A program made the position numbers and the translations under genes. From Glandiceps talaboti (Eukaryota > Hemichordata > Enteropneusta > Spengelidae): 64,000 bases of DNA. Location of the stretch: positions 22,663,592 through 22,727,591 of the forward strand of contig NC_135554.1 in assembly GCF_964340395.1 (NCBI RefSeq). Direction: 5' to 3'. The notes beneath the pieces were generated by a model, which ran no database searches, was not told where the DNA came from, and saw nothing but the letters and a program-made list of their open reading frames with translations. This document shows, piece after piece, positions 10,481 through 24,690 of this stretch (position 1 is the first letter of the stretch; every line of letters begins with the position of its first letter).

Positions 10481-10667
10481 GTACTGAGTACACAGCAGGA
10501 CAACCAGAAAATGATGCACATCCCTTATCCTGGTCTCCTTATCTGACTAATACAGCATGTGCTTACAGCAGATAAACACTCTATGTAGTACAAGATTATT
10601 GACAAAGACAGATAGAAGGCATAGATTACCTGCACTGTTTTCATTGAGATGTGATCTAGACAGTGCA

Positions 10668-10770
10668 AGGAAACCTGAACTGCCAAGTACATTGTACTTC
10701 ATTTCCCATCTCCAGTCTCTGTACTATATACTACCAAGTACTTCATTGCCCATCTCCAGCCTGGAATTCA
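10668..10770. repeat. Two-copy direct repeat
   Basis: CCAAGTAC-TTCATT-CCCATCTCCAG occurs twice, about 55 bp apart. Confidence 0.5.
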
Positions 10771-11397
10771 TTCTACCTACCTAAGGAGATGAAATGTCCT
10801 TCAATGAGACTACTAAGTGGTTCCTGGCTAGAGATTATCCGTACTCACTTTTGTTGCTAGTTTCAAGTTGAACCAGGAGATCATCGTAAAGCCACAAGCC
10901 CTCTTTTGTGGTGATAATAGATCATACGCCCCCCCCCCCCTCTCCTCCATTTTGTGTGAGAAAAGAAAATTAATTTGGCTATAGAATACAAAACAGCAGA
11001 GTTTATGAAAACTTGTAAGAATGAAACGGGAAAATAGAAGCCAAAATCTAAGAAATGGAGTGGAAAAAAATGTGTTTTTTGGTACAATTATACTTTAGAA
11101 ATGGAACATTTTCACTGTCTTTGTGCTTAGGGTTTTTCTTTGAAGCCATGGTAACATTCTTCTGTGTTTCAGTTACATTTTTTAAGAAGTTTGAATTCAC
11201 TTGTATTTCATGTGCTCAATATTCTGTGCATAATTTCAAAAATGCCAAGAAAGATATTTTCGAGTATCATCTTTCCATACTTGAATAAAAATTAAATCAT
11301 CTCATTGAATTCAGAAACTTTGGTAAACTATTAAAAGAGAAGAAGGTGATTTTTCCCATTTCATTCTTACAAGTTTTTACAAAACTCTGTTGTCAAT

Positions 11398-11438
11398 GTC
11401 TTACAAAACTTGACTATCACATTCAAGTTTTGTAAGAC
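11398..11438. repeat. Perfect 16-bp hairpin
   Basis: GTCTTACAAAACTTGA at 11398-11413 and its exact reverse complement at 11423-11438, loop 9 bases. A diverged 58-bp duplication (TAACCTCCTG-CAAAGACAGAAA) follows to about 11520. There is no U run to suggest a bacterial-type terminator and no gene context. Confidence 0.7.
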
Positions 11439-11519
11439 ATTATAACCTCCTGAACAAAGACAGAAAGTTGATAGTCAAGTTCTGCTAGAAATTTTAACCT
11501 CCTGTCCAAAGACAGAAAA

Positions 11520-13181
11520 GTTTTTGGCGTCACATATAGCCAAGTTCACCAGTGGCTTGACAGGGTACACTATTAAAACCTCGGAGACCACTATTCTCTA
11601 TAGAGGTCTGAGATTAAACTTGTTGGAGTCTGAATGACAGTAAATAGTGTTGTTTATCCTGTTACCAGATTAATAGTGACTACAGTGTTGACAGTATCCA
11701 TGGTGTGAGGTCTAGATAACTGACACCATGTGTGTGTAGTTAAACACTTGACTATCAGTTAGACCAGTTATATCAACACCATAGTTTGTGTAACAAGTGT
11801 AATTAGCACCTTATTTCCCCTCCTAACCAATTATCACCTTCTGACAGCTGGTTCCTGCACAGTCTTTCCTCCAGTAAAGTAATTTCCTTTGTCCTCATTG
11901 GTTTACACATAGCTGTGTCATATGATAAGTTCTTGTCTCTGGGAATTACCATGACAGCAGGAATTTTTCAACTCCCTCCACTTTGTTAGACACAGCTATT
12001 CCTTAGCCATTTGACTGCCAAATAGTATTTCAAGACAACAGCAATTGTGTTGTTTGTTTTTTGTGCATTGTATAACAATATATTGTTTATCTTTCTGGTT
12101 TATCGTACAAAAATGAGGAGCAATTCATCTGACTCTAGTGGGACTGATCTTGTAGTACCCTTCAACTACTTTGTCATAATGTGTCACTTCTGTTCTAAAA
12201 TGGTGAAAAGTTGATGAAAAAAATAGCAAAAGTATGAAAAAGTTTGTCATGAACTTTGAGAGTGGGATGTTGTTTCAATTTGGCTGCCTGTCACTGATAT
12301 ACATGAAAGGGTTGATGCGACACTGACACAGTTATAACTCTCCAGATAACAAAACTAAAGATTGTATAAGATTAAAATCATCGCTCTCATTTCTGATGCT
12401 ACTCAGATACAAGGTCTCCAAATGAACATCAATATTAGGGAACAAATTTAAAAAAAATATTCAATCTCTTTCCTGCGATGGCTCTTTCAAAATAAAAAGT
12501 ACATTGTTTGAAATTCCTTCATTTGTGTTTGGATCAGGGATAATACTTTTTACTACAAAAGGAAAACAGATGTATAACTGAAAAGTCCTGCCAGGAATTA
12601 CACAATTGTTGAGTGATCTACAGTATTAAACATAATAAAAACCAGAAAATGAAACATGGAGAGTACTGAAAAAAACCTACTTTTGTCGCCAGTTTTTTAA
12701 TCATTTTATCATGACGTCTGCGTATTCAAAGAATCTCAATATGTTTTTAGCTGTTAAGATTAAATTTTCAATATTCAGTGGATTTTTATTATTTTCTCAG
12801 TTAGACTGCCCCTACTTAGAATTTAGACTTGTATGACAACATCATGAAGTCTTCAACAATATTTTACTTACAGACGCAAAATAATACATAAAGCCCCCTT
12901 TTTTTTGTGATTTCCAAATTACGACATCAGGTGAACCAAAAACGGAGTAAGAGCTGAGTTCTCAGAAAATGAAGAGATTCAATTTTTATTAATAACATGA
13001 GGGAAGGCTCTTAAGCCTTTCTTCTGGATGGTTTGAAAAAGACACATAGAAAGTGAAGACATACAAGAATTTTCACCTGAATTCTAATTTTTGCCAATTA
13101 AAAGAAGATTAAAAAGATGTTAGAAAGAAGAGGACATAGCAAAAATTAGAATATCCCATAATAATTTTATTTTGGGAACAT
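11520..13181. other. Non-coding stretch, no gene seen
   Basis: AT-rich; no domain, no strong exon and no strong repeat. Confidence 0.4.
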
Positions 13182-13254
<73 letters not shown>

Positions 13255-13266
13255 TCTCTCTCTCTA
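13182..13266. repeat. (CT)n microsatellite with CGCGCGCG interruption
   Basis: Pure CT run from about 13189, interrupted by a CG run near 13245-13253, ending at CTAGAGAGA. Confidence 0.95.
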
Positions 13267-14222
13267 GAGAGATAGTATGCATGGTGAACTATGAAAAGAA
13301 GAAGAAATTTTCAAGGAATTCTATTTGAAAAAAACACTTAGAATTAAAATGTATAAAATTTAAAAAAAAAAAAAAATTTCACAACTATATTATTAACTTA
13401 TTTTCTTGTTTTTTTTCCAGTGTGGAAAATAAATTATTTCACCTTTTTATTCTCTTAAATTTAATATCTCATATTGTCATGGAATCTTGATGAGTAATGA
13501 AGTACCAAGGGAAAACTGTTAAATTTCAATCTGTCTATCTGACGTGCACTCACTCTTTAATCAACCCAATATTATGTAATTCCAGGAATTACTTCACAAT
13601 CCTTGTCAAAATTGCACCCGAGGGAAAAACCTAAATTACCTGAAATCTCTTGTAGAGGTGTCTCAACGCAGTCACAGACTATCAAATTGTGATCCAATTA
13701 CCCCAACATTGATTCACTCATTAAGATTTCTGACTCAGAAATAAAATAAAAATTTGCATTGAAATCTAGTCAGATTCATAACATTTTGCCGAAATGTGTC
13801 GTCTGTTGATTTTTTCACAGCTTTGATACTTCTAATGAAGTAATTAGTATGCATCACATATTAGCCATCTTATTGTCTGGTCTGTTCTACTTGAATAAAG
13901 TACTTATTTCAAGGCGCTACAATTACATGCGACATGGAGGTCATGCTACTGTTCAGCTTTTCAGCTCACCATTGTTGTCTAAAATTGGCTAATTTAGAGT
14001 TTTGTTATAAAGATGTCACAAGCTATATTCTTATGTAGTAAGTAGACATGAGAGCATAGTTAATATATGCAAGTTGTTAACTCTGACACCATAAAGGCCT
14101 TCATTGCTTCAGTTACCGTTCTCTTACTCAGATACGCATGGATGATTAAAACATCACAATGTATTTGGTTAATGGCTGCCTTCATTATTTTCATGCACTG
14201 TGCACACCATGTTGATATAGTT

Positions 14223-14456
<234 letters not shown>

Positions 14457-15487
14457 AAACATTATTACACGTTCTTGACCTTCAAAAAATATCAGATTGT
14501 GGCTTGAGCATGACAACTGACAACCCTGCTCAAGATTTTCCCAAAAAATGAAACCGAATACCATTAGTTTGTTTTTATTCCTGTAAAATTTTCATCAATC
14601 AACAGACCAAAGTCTCCATCTTTAAAATCACACATTATTATTCTCTGTACATTCCAGTACATTGTATTTCTGACTACAACTTTATCCACTGTTTTGTACA
14701 TAAATACACGTCAGATTTGGTTACCATAAAATATAAAATTGTAGGAAAATGGGAGAAAATTCACCAAGCACAAAAAAATCAAAATTTTTAAAAATCATAA
14801 AAATATTACCGATGAAAGAATTACTCTTGATTTTAAATAACATTATTTTTTTATCTTTTTCTTCCTTTCAGTGAGTTTCAATTTTTTTGGTTTTTAGTAT
14901 AGCAGCTAATTTGTCTAAATTTTCTGAAGTTTGGGTTTTTTTTTGTCAGAAATACACAAAGTAGAACACTGATAATTATTCGTACTTTTATAGAGTACCA
15001 GGTGATAGATAGTTGGACTCTCGGGAATTCAAATGGGAGAAAAAAGTATACTTTCTTTTCATTTTTTCATATTTTTCTAATTAGATTCCTATAATGACAT
15101 TCCTTTGCATATCTCGTGTGTATCACAGGGGAGTATTTTGTTTCCGCATTGAAATGTCGGAGAATGAACAGTTCTTTTGATATTTTCAAGAGACATACAT
15201 TTTTATCCTGACCTAGTTCCAGATAAGAATGTTATAGATCTGCTGTTTTTCGTTAATTGCTATATATCATGTGTAATACGTCTTTTTAACTTTGTACTAG
15301 GCAAATTTGTCAATTTCCTTTGACGATGTTCTGACCTTGACTGTCACAGTTTTTTGATGAATTGGATAATGCAATGGTAGATTGGAAAATTCCTGCAATA
15401 AATCCTGTAAATATAGAAAGGATGGGATCGTGTGCAGTTCAAAGATGTTGACTATTAGAGTGGAGAGTAGCTGCTCTATTAGTTGCT

Positions 15488-15635
<148 letters not shown>

Positions 15636-15792
15636 TCATAAAGTAGGAAAGTCATGTGAAGGATATAATGGTACAATGGTAACAATGTTTCAAAATAGGA
15701 TGGAGAAGGGGAAAGTTGGGTGTGCTGAAGGAGGAAGGAGAGGGCTAGAGAAGGAAACTATATCTAGAGACAAAGAAAGAGAGAAGAGTTAG

Positions 15793-16041
<249 letters not shown>

Positions 16042-16565
16042 TAAGAGGGTCATTTTCTTTTATCATAATTCAAGTGATCCCAGTTTGCTAAAAACTCCAA
16101 GTGATAAAATCAATAAAAAGCCATGCATGGCTGAAATTGAGAAGAGTATTAAAATCATATTAAAAACAACACAAAAGTGTTGAATGGTGAAATGGAGGCA
16201 GTGTAAATTGATTCACCTATGTTCAATAGTCTTTAGAAATAGGTTTTCATCCTTGGAACTGAGACTTAAACATTTCTAAAGAATCAAATTAATGGAATTT
16301 ATAGGCAGTCTTTGTGCAATGTGATGCAAATAAACTATATAAAATATAGGAAAGCTGAGCAGCCATTGATGATGCAAATTGAGTGAGATATTAGGACTTG
16401 AATTTGATTTCAAAGAAAGCATTTTAAAAAGTCAACTTTGCTTGAAAATTGCCTTTTTTATATAAGAACATTTACCAAATTCTTTACTGCTGTATTGAAA
16501 ACAAGCAAATAAAGTTTTGCAGAAAAAGCGTCCAAAATAAATGTGCTATTTCGAACTGATAAATT

Positions 16566-16909
16566 TTAAAGTGAGCATATAGATGACAAATGGGTATTGG
16601 ATTTTTTAATATTTAAGACGAATCTACTATGTGTTTGCCTACTTTACAAAACAATGTGAATCAGTGTCACCTACACCACTAATTTTAACCCAATAATTTA
16701 GAAAAAAGCTGAAGTGTATAAAAAAGTTTGTATGTACAATAACAAATATTTTAAACTTAAAATTTTTTTTTTTTGCAATTTATTGAGTTACAAAGGATTT
16801 AGTATATGTAGTTTCACATTCTTTTTACAAATATAAAAAACATAGGGTCGTCTTAAAAATTAAAAAATCCGAAATAAACATCCATTTGTCATCCCTATGG
16901 CTACTTTAC
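16566..16909. mobile_element. Foldback MITE, family shared with 60.6 kb
   Basis: The left end TTAAAGTGAGCATATAGATG pairs with the right end CATCCCTATGGCTACTTTAC. Similarity continues inward with ACAAATGG, ATTTCGGATTTTTTAAT-like and AAGACGA blocks, so long diverged arms make up most of the element. The same end and interior blocks (GCAATTTATTGAGTTACAAA) recur in the element at 60592-60877. Non-coding. Confidence 0.6.
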
Positions 16910-17419
16910 GGTTTATTTTTAGTGCTCTACTATTGCAATTTATGTCACTAAAAACGAAACATCATCTGTTTTTTTGAAAAAAGGAAGTCAATCTCTATAG
17001 CTCTGGAAAACAAAACAGAAATTAACAACTTTCATTTTTTAAAATAAAATAGACCAAAATGCATATTTTTTTATTTGTTGAACGCCATCGGTTAAAAGTG
17101 TCATGGTATGTTTTCTAGCTCACCCATGAAGTATGTATTTGCACAAAATAATCATTCAACTTATTCTTAGTTTGGCATATGCCTTTCCAGTAACTCAAAA
17201 AACAGCTCTGTTTGCAATTTCATATACTGTGTGTGATAATGCCCTCACACCTATAATGTTCATTGTACATGGGATGCATACTTCTTGTAGATAGAAATGT
17301 CACACTTGTCTGTTTTCCATACTACTATTAAAGTCAGTATGTTTGCAAGATGAAAACAATTATCGCAGAGTGTGTATGTTATTGACTTGCCTATAGTGTC
17401 GTACATTGCATTCTTTTTT

Positions 17420-17515
17420 TTTTAACCTCCCAGGTGCCGTATATTTCATGTCTTCCTTACCTGCCAGGTGCTGTACATTTCATGTTTTTTTTTAACCTTC
17501 CAGGTGCCATAATAT
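17420..17515. repeat. Three-copy CCAGGTGC repeat
   Basis: AACCTCCCAGGTGCCGTA, ACCTGCCAGGTGCTGTA and AACCTTCCAGGTGCCATA occur about 30-45 bp apart, separated by TTTCATG-T-rich text. Each carries an E-box-like CAGGTG. Confidence 0.6.
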
Positions 17516-18049
17516 GTTTAAATATGTTTTCCCCTCTGAGTCAATAACCTTTAACTTCACACATGTGATTTGATTTTTGAGGAAAAAAAAAAGGCATCTT
17601 CACTTTTTCCAGTTTTAGAAATAAAAAAACCCTCTTCCTTCATCTGAGTTATGCTTAAGACAACATACTGGAACATGCCCACTCATCAGTATTACTATGG
17701 TAGTATTGAAAACAGTCATTTTCTATAATTGGAAGGAAATACTTACTAGACATTTAAACACAGAGATTTTACGCACTGTATTTTTCTTACTAGGTCAAGT
17801 GATTTTTTTGAAATCTAAGCCCTAGCCGCTCCTTTCAGAAACAACTGGGGTTTGCTATATAATTGATGATACAAGTTATCATTGGCTTACTCAGAGTAGA
17901 TGTAGTATTAATGCCATGCCATCATCCTAAAATGCCAAAGGACTAGATCTCAGCTGTATCCATTCTATGTGGATATAAAAGTACCTTGACCTTGGTGTCA
18001 ACTGAAATATCGTATCTCCCCCACCTGGTACAGAAGTTGATAGGCTAAG

Positions 18050-18125
18050 TGGGTTGTTGGTGGCCAAGCGGTTACCTCATTCCTTATACCACTCGAGTCT
18101 GGCTTTCAACCCATCCTGCATCAGT
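18050..18125 (+). repeat. tRNA-derived SINE-like fragment
   Basis: GGTGGCCAAGCGGTTA resembles the A box and D-arm of a Leu/Ser-type tRNA. About 45 bases on, GGCTTTCAACCC is a decayed B box (GGTTCGAANCC). No acceptor stem folds, so not a functional tRNA. Confidence 0.5.
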
Positions 18126-18701
18126 GGGAGCTACATTATGCAAGGTGAGTGTTTATGTTGACCCTACCAAACAGTGTAGGTTTCCTAGTTCCTCTTACTG
18201 TAATACTTAAACATGATGCCTGGTGGTGACAACATCAACAAATTTTCAAATAGTATGGACAAATAATGATTTTATGATTAAAAAAAGTTGATAACTAATT
18301 GTGTTTGGTATGATTTAATATGACCTTGAATTTGAGACATTATGCTTAGTTCGTAAGCTCTGTTTTTGAAATGAATTATTAATCATAAAATATCATATTT
18401 TAATCCCGCTATGCTAACAGCGCGATATCTTACTCATAATTCCAGTTTTTATTTCATTCCCTAACACCGTACGGTGCTTTGTTTACCATCGCACCTACAC
18501 ATGTAGGTTGTAGAGTCTATGGATGTGTAGGGTCTATGGTAAACTTAGATAATAATGGAAAAAATAAAATTTGTTGAATGGTCTCCATAGAGCAGTGCTT
18601 TAGTGTTGTAGAGACAGGAGGAAACTGGAGTATAATATACATATATGTTGTTTGGCAGGGTCAAAGTGAGCATCACCTTTGTTACATACAGACCTGGTCA
18701 A

Positions 18702-18912
18702 TTTTTAATCAAACCCAGTGGGCACTGGGTGGGTTTGAACCCACACCGCTGCAGTGGTGAGAGGCATACAAGCTAACCCTGATGACCAATCAAGCCCAAC
18801 CGACACCGGGTGGGTTCGAACACAGTCTGCAGTGGTAAAAGGCATACAAACTAACCACTTGGCCACCGATAACTAATCAAACTCAGCTGGCACTGGGTGG
18901 GTTCAAACCGTT
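18702..18912 (-). repeat. Tandem tRNA-like SINE units
   Basis: Read on the minus strand: GGTGGCCAAGTGGTTAG (A-box-like) with GTGTTCGAACCCACCC (B-box-like) about 45 bases later, then a second unit with GGGTTCGAACCCACCC, plus a partial third unit upstream. On the plus strand the shared CAC(T/C)GGGTGGGTT block recurs at 18723, 18804 and 18891. The units also share TATGCC-TTACCACTGCAG. These are Pol III box sequences of a tRNA-derived SINE amplified in tandem. Confidence 0.6.
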
Positions 18913-19442
18913 AAGAAAACTACATTTCTTCATTGGATGTTCTGCAATAAGTGTTTCGTGCTAAAACAAACTAGTAAATATATAGATTAAAAGAATAAAA
19001 ATAGTTAACAGAATAAGGTTTTATGAAAGTATGTGTTATATGATATGTTATTTTCATCTACGTGCAGGGAATCTACTTTTTTACGCTTTGAAGTTGCTTG
19101 ACTAATATGTTATTGATAGAAAGCATAGAATGTAAGCGTTGATGTGTTCTGCTATTGTATGGTCAGGGAAACTAAATGATCTATTGTAGTCTTAATCGGG
19201 TTACATCCATAAAATGGACAACACATTCATACCAAGGTGTGAAGTGGACTGCTGCTGTGTCTGATGACATTACGTGAGTTGTGTCTTTATTAGATCAGAA
19301 ACGCGGTCAGTCAATCACAAGGGGAAACATTTTTTGATTGATTTACTACATGTCATCCACGATACCATGCGAGTGAGTGTTCCTAAACCTCTGTTCCTAA
19401 GTAAGAAGGTAAAAATAATGAGGAGTCCAGGAACCATGGTAC

Positions 19443-19570
19443 AAATAAACAGATAAATAAACAAACAAACAAACAAACAAAGTATGCGTGTGTGTGTGTG
19501 TGTGTGTGTGTGTTTGTCTATGTATGTATGTATGTATGTATGTATTTATTTATTTATTTATATATTTATA
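19443..19570. repeat. Compound microsatellite
   Basis: Successive AAAC, TG, TATG and TATT/TTTA repeats. Confidence 0.9.
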
Positions 19571-19948
19571 ACACGGTTCTTGGGCTCCCTGTGGTAAAAT
19601 GCTTGGTATCATGCTTTCACATATTAATAAGTTTTTGAATACGTAATTTTGTATTTCAAAGGTTAATCATGGCCAAAGTTACTTTAGTCCTGATAATGAT
19701 GATCAGGGGGTTGGGGTAGGTGTTAAGCTATGTGTGTTTGTGGGGTAAGGGGTTCTGTGTCATATTGATGTGTTATATTATTTGATTATGATACATAAAC
19801 ACAAAGTCTGTGGACTTCTAATCTTATATCAGCTTCAATTTTTAAAGTTTGACAGTGGGTGTAATCACAACTGTTCCATATTTTCCTTTTACGATACCAC
19901 AATAATTTCTTTTTGAAAAAAAAATCACAAAATGTAAACTCATAAAAG

Positions 19949-20262
<314 letters not shown>

Positions 20263-21239
20263 CTGAATTGACTCTGGGACATATCTCATCAAATTTGCAT
20301 ATGTTTCCTCTGTATTTTGATGCCACTGAATAATGAACACAGACGATGACAATTTATAGCCGTAATTTTGTTCATGAAATAGACCTTTTACTGAGCTTGA
20401 AAATTATACGCCGTGTTAATTTCATCGGTTTACCAGCACTTCTGAAATTAACCATAAATTTGAAACGTGATATTATAATTGTCAATATCCTAAATTTGAA
20501 AACATAATTTACATTTCGTGTTGCTCTGGTCAAATTCATGAACCTAATATCCACTTCATGCAAAATTACTGATTTCTGTCTATATAATATAAATTTTGGT
20601 TAAAATAAAATGACTGGATATTTGATCAGTAGTGGTGCAAAATTTATAATGAATTTATTGCTGGATAAATCTCCTAGTAATGAGATACTTGTATTTTTAA
20701 AACCAAGATGGTTCATGTCTACACACAGTAGCCGCATAATTACAGATGAATTTTGCTTTAGGTTACTATATCAGGTAGTTCTAAATCTACGCTGACATTC
20801 CCAGTCCCGGAGAACAAAGGTCATGGATTTTCCATTGTCCCATCATTTATTACTCCTCAGTTTATCCATTTCCTTGAATACTAATCCTACCGTTATATTG
20901 TCAAAACACTTTTGAAAATGGCACATGAACATTTTTCACCGTATTCTGATTATTTTGTCACCTTCTGCGAAATGTAAAATTATTGTCTTATTCAGGAAGC
21001 TAGAATAGCCAAGCTTCCCATTTGCGTCAGTTTCTTGTCTGTGTGTTACGGTTTTAAACTCAATAATGTAGGCTTTGGCTAATGCGTTTCTGCTTGATCA
21101 AATTCCAATGCAATTGCACACGAATCTATGTTGGCTGATTTACGCCTAGTTGTCTTGCAAAGTAAATGGACAGGTTAAACCTCAAATGGCCATAGCTTGA
21201 CTCTCCTATGTCTTCATGATGGTGTCACTCAAATCACAT
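20263..21239. other. Non-coding stretch, no gene seen
   Basis: No recognisable coding signal or repeat. Confidence 0.4.
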
Positions 21240-21830
21240 TTACTCACTTACATTTGCATTTCTGTCTGACAAAATTACCATATTGCTTTCTAGAATTCGA
21301 TTGGACCATTCAAATGTTGAAACAATATCATTCACTCACCAACATTTGCATTTCTGTCTGACAAAATTACCATACTGCTTTCTAGAATTTGATAGGACCA
21401 ATCAAATCTTGAAAGAATGACATCATGTACATTTCAATGGCTGCCAGTAAAAATTACCATATTGCTCTCTAGAATTTGATTGGACCAATCAGATATTGAA
21501 ATAATGACATTTACTCACATTTAAATTTCTAATTTGATTGGACCACTCCAGTGCTCTTGAACAATATCATCCTGAACAACAAATATTTTGCATAAAATTA
21601 CCATATTGCTGTTCATATTTTGATTGGACCAATCAAAATCTTGAGCCTGGTGATTTCATTGACTAACAATGTACCTGCTTTTAAATTACCCAAGTGTTTC
21701 CTATATGTAATTTGATTGGACCATTAAAATATGAAATCATGTCATTGGCCAAGAAAAAATATTTTGCATAGTATTAAAATAATATTACTTTTCATAATTT
21801 GGTAAGACCATTTAAATGCTTGAGCCATGT
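21240..21830. repeat. Seven-copy array carrying ATTGG/CCAAT palindromes
   Basis: The core GATTGGACCAATC or a variant occurs at 21299, 21391, 21478, 21536, 21622, 21714 and 21801: spacings 92, 87, 58, 86, 92 and 87. Units also share AAAATTACCATATTGCT and TCTAGAATTTG. Several cores are near-perfect palindromes with a CCAAT box on each strand. Confidence 0.8.
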
Positions 21831-22344
21831 CACATTTTTTTAAATTTTCAAATTGAAATATTGATAGCTTACTACTTTATCGCTTTCTCTAATGTTTTGG
21901 TCGTTTGAGATTTTGTAACTTCACTGACAAAGTGAGAGAAACAAACAAGATAAACATCCTCAACAATGGACTGTATAGTCTTGTAAGCATCTGACTTTAG
22001 CAATAGAACTTGACTGAAGACATTTAACTGCTATCTTCACAAGTGAGGAAATGCCGATTCTGGGAGCAAGTCCAATTTTACATGGTTTCATCACTTTTTA
22101 GGTTTCAAAAGTAGAATAAAGAGAAGTTCACGGTGATGAGAAAACACTCAGAAGACCTAAGAAGGTCTATTTTTTATTTTGATTTTAAACACCAAGTATG
22201 ATCTGCACAAGCTTGGTGAGAATACAACTCTATTTTCTGACATTTTTGTTCTCAGTTCAAGAAAATATTAGTGAGAGTGAGAGTTTTTTTGACATGAAAA
22301 TATTTTGGTTTTATTTGAATGTGCAGTTGATTATGGTTGAATAT

Positions 22345-22680
22345 GCATATAATTTGCATGTTAATTTCCCACTTTGAATAACTTGCATATATCTTGCATG
22401 TTAATATCACAGCTAAACTCATTTGCATATCATTTGCATATAATTTGCATGAAAATATCAAACCTTGATTAATTTGTATGCTAATATACCCTGATCGATT
22501 TCAGGCCTTTGAGATTTCATCTCTTGCAATTTTTGTTTAAGAAAATGAAAGAAGCTACCATTGGGCATTATCTCTGTGAATAATTTGAATATCATTTGCA
22601 TGTTACTATCTTACCTTGAACAATTTACATATCATTAGCATATTGCCTTGATTAATTTACATATCATTTCCATACTAATA
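22345..22680. promoter_or_regulatory. Octamer (ATTTGCAT) cluster
   Basis: Exact ATTTGCAT at 22352, 22421, 22432, 22443 and 22594, with one-off variants (CTTGCAT, ATTAGCAT, TTTACATAT) between. Three exact copies lie 11 bp apart, about one helical turn. ATTTGCAT is the POU/Oct octamer. The cluster arises from short tandem units (CATATCATTTGCATGTTAAT). Whether POU proteins bind here is unknown. Confidence 0.5.
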
Positions 22681-22815
22681 TCTTACCACCATGTTTTATT
22701 CATATTCGACAAAAAAAACCCAGAGATCAGGCCTTGGGGATTTTTTCCATTACATTGCAAGATTAAGAAAATGATGAAGATGCCATATTGTACCCTTATC
22801 TCCTTACACAACTTA
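22497..22815. repeat. Diverged direct duplication, about 225 bp apart
   Basis: TCAGGCCTT-GAGATTT-TTGCAA-TTAAGAAAATGA-GAAG-TACC recurs from 22720 in similar order after the octamer units. Confidence 0.5.
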
Positions 22816-24075
22816 TTGTAGAAAATAACACCTTTGAACACGATTTTTACACCATTTCATCAACACTTATAAACTTTCTACTTTTAGGGGGCATTTGGCA
22901 AGTAGTGCTTCAGAGAGCATACAGAAAGGATATGTGACACTTTCGATTACAGCCTGACATCAGTTTGCCAGTGATGGAATAGTGAGGGTTTTCCCTGTGT
23001 ATGCCTGGAAGTGTTATCCATGATGGAAACTATGGAGTAGACATGCGTTACTCCTCCGAACAAAAGGAATCTCCATTTGTTGAAATTGAGCACATTAAGG
23101 ATGAAGTTTGCAACGAAATTGGATTATTGAGTGGATTGGTCGGGGCATGTTCATGCATGCTCTTTTCTACTGCGGAACATTCAGAGAAGAAGATCTGCCA
23201 TATTAACATGGAGACTTCCTGTGTTCAGGTCAACAACAAACCACTCAAAAATTTCCTTTTACATTAATTGGAAAATTCCATCCATTCTGCTCAATCTATC
23301 CATATTTTTTTAATCAAATACAGATCACAACTAGATATAGTTTTATTTTTGAATTTGTAGAATAAATATATTTTGAAAACACCACACAAAAAAAGGAAAG
23401 AAAATATGGTAGTCTAACAAGATGGGTGGCTTTAAGTTACTTTTTAGACTTGTTGCTAAGGAAACCCAGCATAAAATGAACAACTTTTGTTTGCATTTTG
23501 TATCAAATTTTCGAATTTTATTTTGATAGGGGAATAAAACTTATTTTCTTCTAACTTCCCTTCCTGTAATTTCATTTCAATTGGCTGAAAATTGACCATT
23601 TTTAATAAATTGACTTAATAAAGTATATTCTATAGAGCATCACAACTGTATAATTTCACAAGACTCAATTTGTCTGCATGTCTGGAACTTGACTGCACCT
23701 TTCTTTTAATTTGGCTGTATCTGTGGCTTCATTTAGTTTTTTTTTTTATAGAACATTAAGAAGTCTAAGCTAGTGAATCCCCCAGTATGGGGTTGTACTA
23801 ATTTTGCTCTTTTTTTTTGGAAGCCAGTCGATAGTGTATTTGCCATCATCATTTCTAAGTGGCGTGTTATTGCCTAGCTAAATTACTAGAGAGATTGCTT
23901 CAATTCACTCCCGCCATTAATCAATTTCAGTAAGAATGGAACAACAGGAAAACATGCTAGGATTGCCTTCCAAGTAGGAAAATTGGGAAAACTTGGTTTA
24001 GAAAAGAAACACGTTCTGTCTCGTCAGTTTGCGGAATCATGGACTCTGCATTTTACCTGACTTCAATTTGTATGG
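22816..24075. other. Non-coding stretch, no gene seen
   Basis: An 88-codon frame at 23001-23267 has no recognisable domain. Otherwise AT-rich. Confidence 0.4.
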
Positions 24076-24690
24076 GTCTGGTAAAACAGATTACTGTTCA
24101 GTTTACATCCGCTGATAATGAATGGCAGTCATGTACATCTCTTTACTACATCTAGCTGAGCTGAAGTCGAAGCTCTAGTTTGTCTAACTTTGCAAAATAA
24201 TGGGAATTAGACAAGACTTCACAGGTCTGGTAAAACGGATTACTGTTCAGTTTACATCCGTCTATAATGAAAGGCAGTCGTGCACAACTCTTCACTATTT
24301 CTAATCTGGCCGAGCTGAAGTTGGAGTTTGTCTAACTTTGCAAAATAAAGGGAAAAATAAATTAGACAATTAAGACTTCACTGGTCTGGGAAAATGGATT
24401 AATGTTCAGTTTACATCCAGTGGTAATGAAAGGCAGTCGTGCACATCTCTTCACTATTTCTAATCTGGCCAAGCTGAAGTTGAAGTTTTTGTTGTCAGAA
24501 ATTTGAAAACAAGACTTCATAGGTCTAGGAAATAAAAGTAAAACAGATAATATATAGTTTATTTTACATCAATTTACAAAGGAAAACAGTGGTTTGCATC
24601 TCCCTACCTTCCTCAACTTGTATTCTTCCTTGCCAAACTGAATTTAAAAATTTTTATACTTTGCAAAATTGTCCGGAAAATTAAAAGACA
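24076..24690. repeat. Four-copy tandem array, about 150-bp unit
   Basis: GTCT(G/A)G starts units at 24076, 24225, 24384 and 24533. They share GATTACTGTTCAGTTTACAT, GGCAGTCGTGCACA, GCTGAAGTTG and ACTTTGCAAAATAA. The fourth is the most diverged. Confidence 0.85.

Noticed and set aside
23001-23267. 88-codon plus frame
   Set aside because: No recognised family and no supporting signals.
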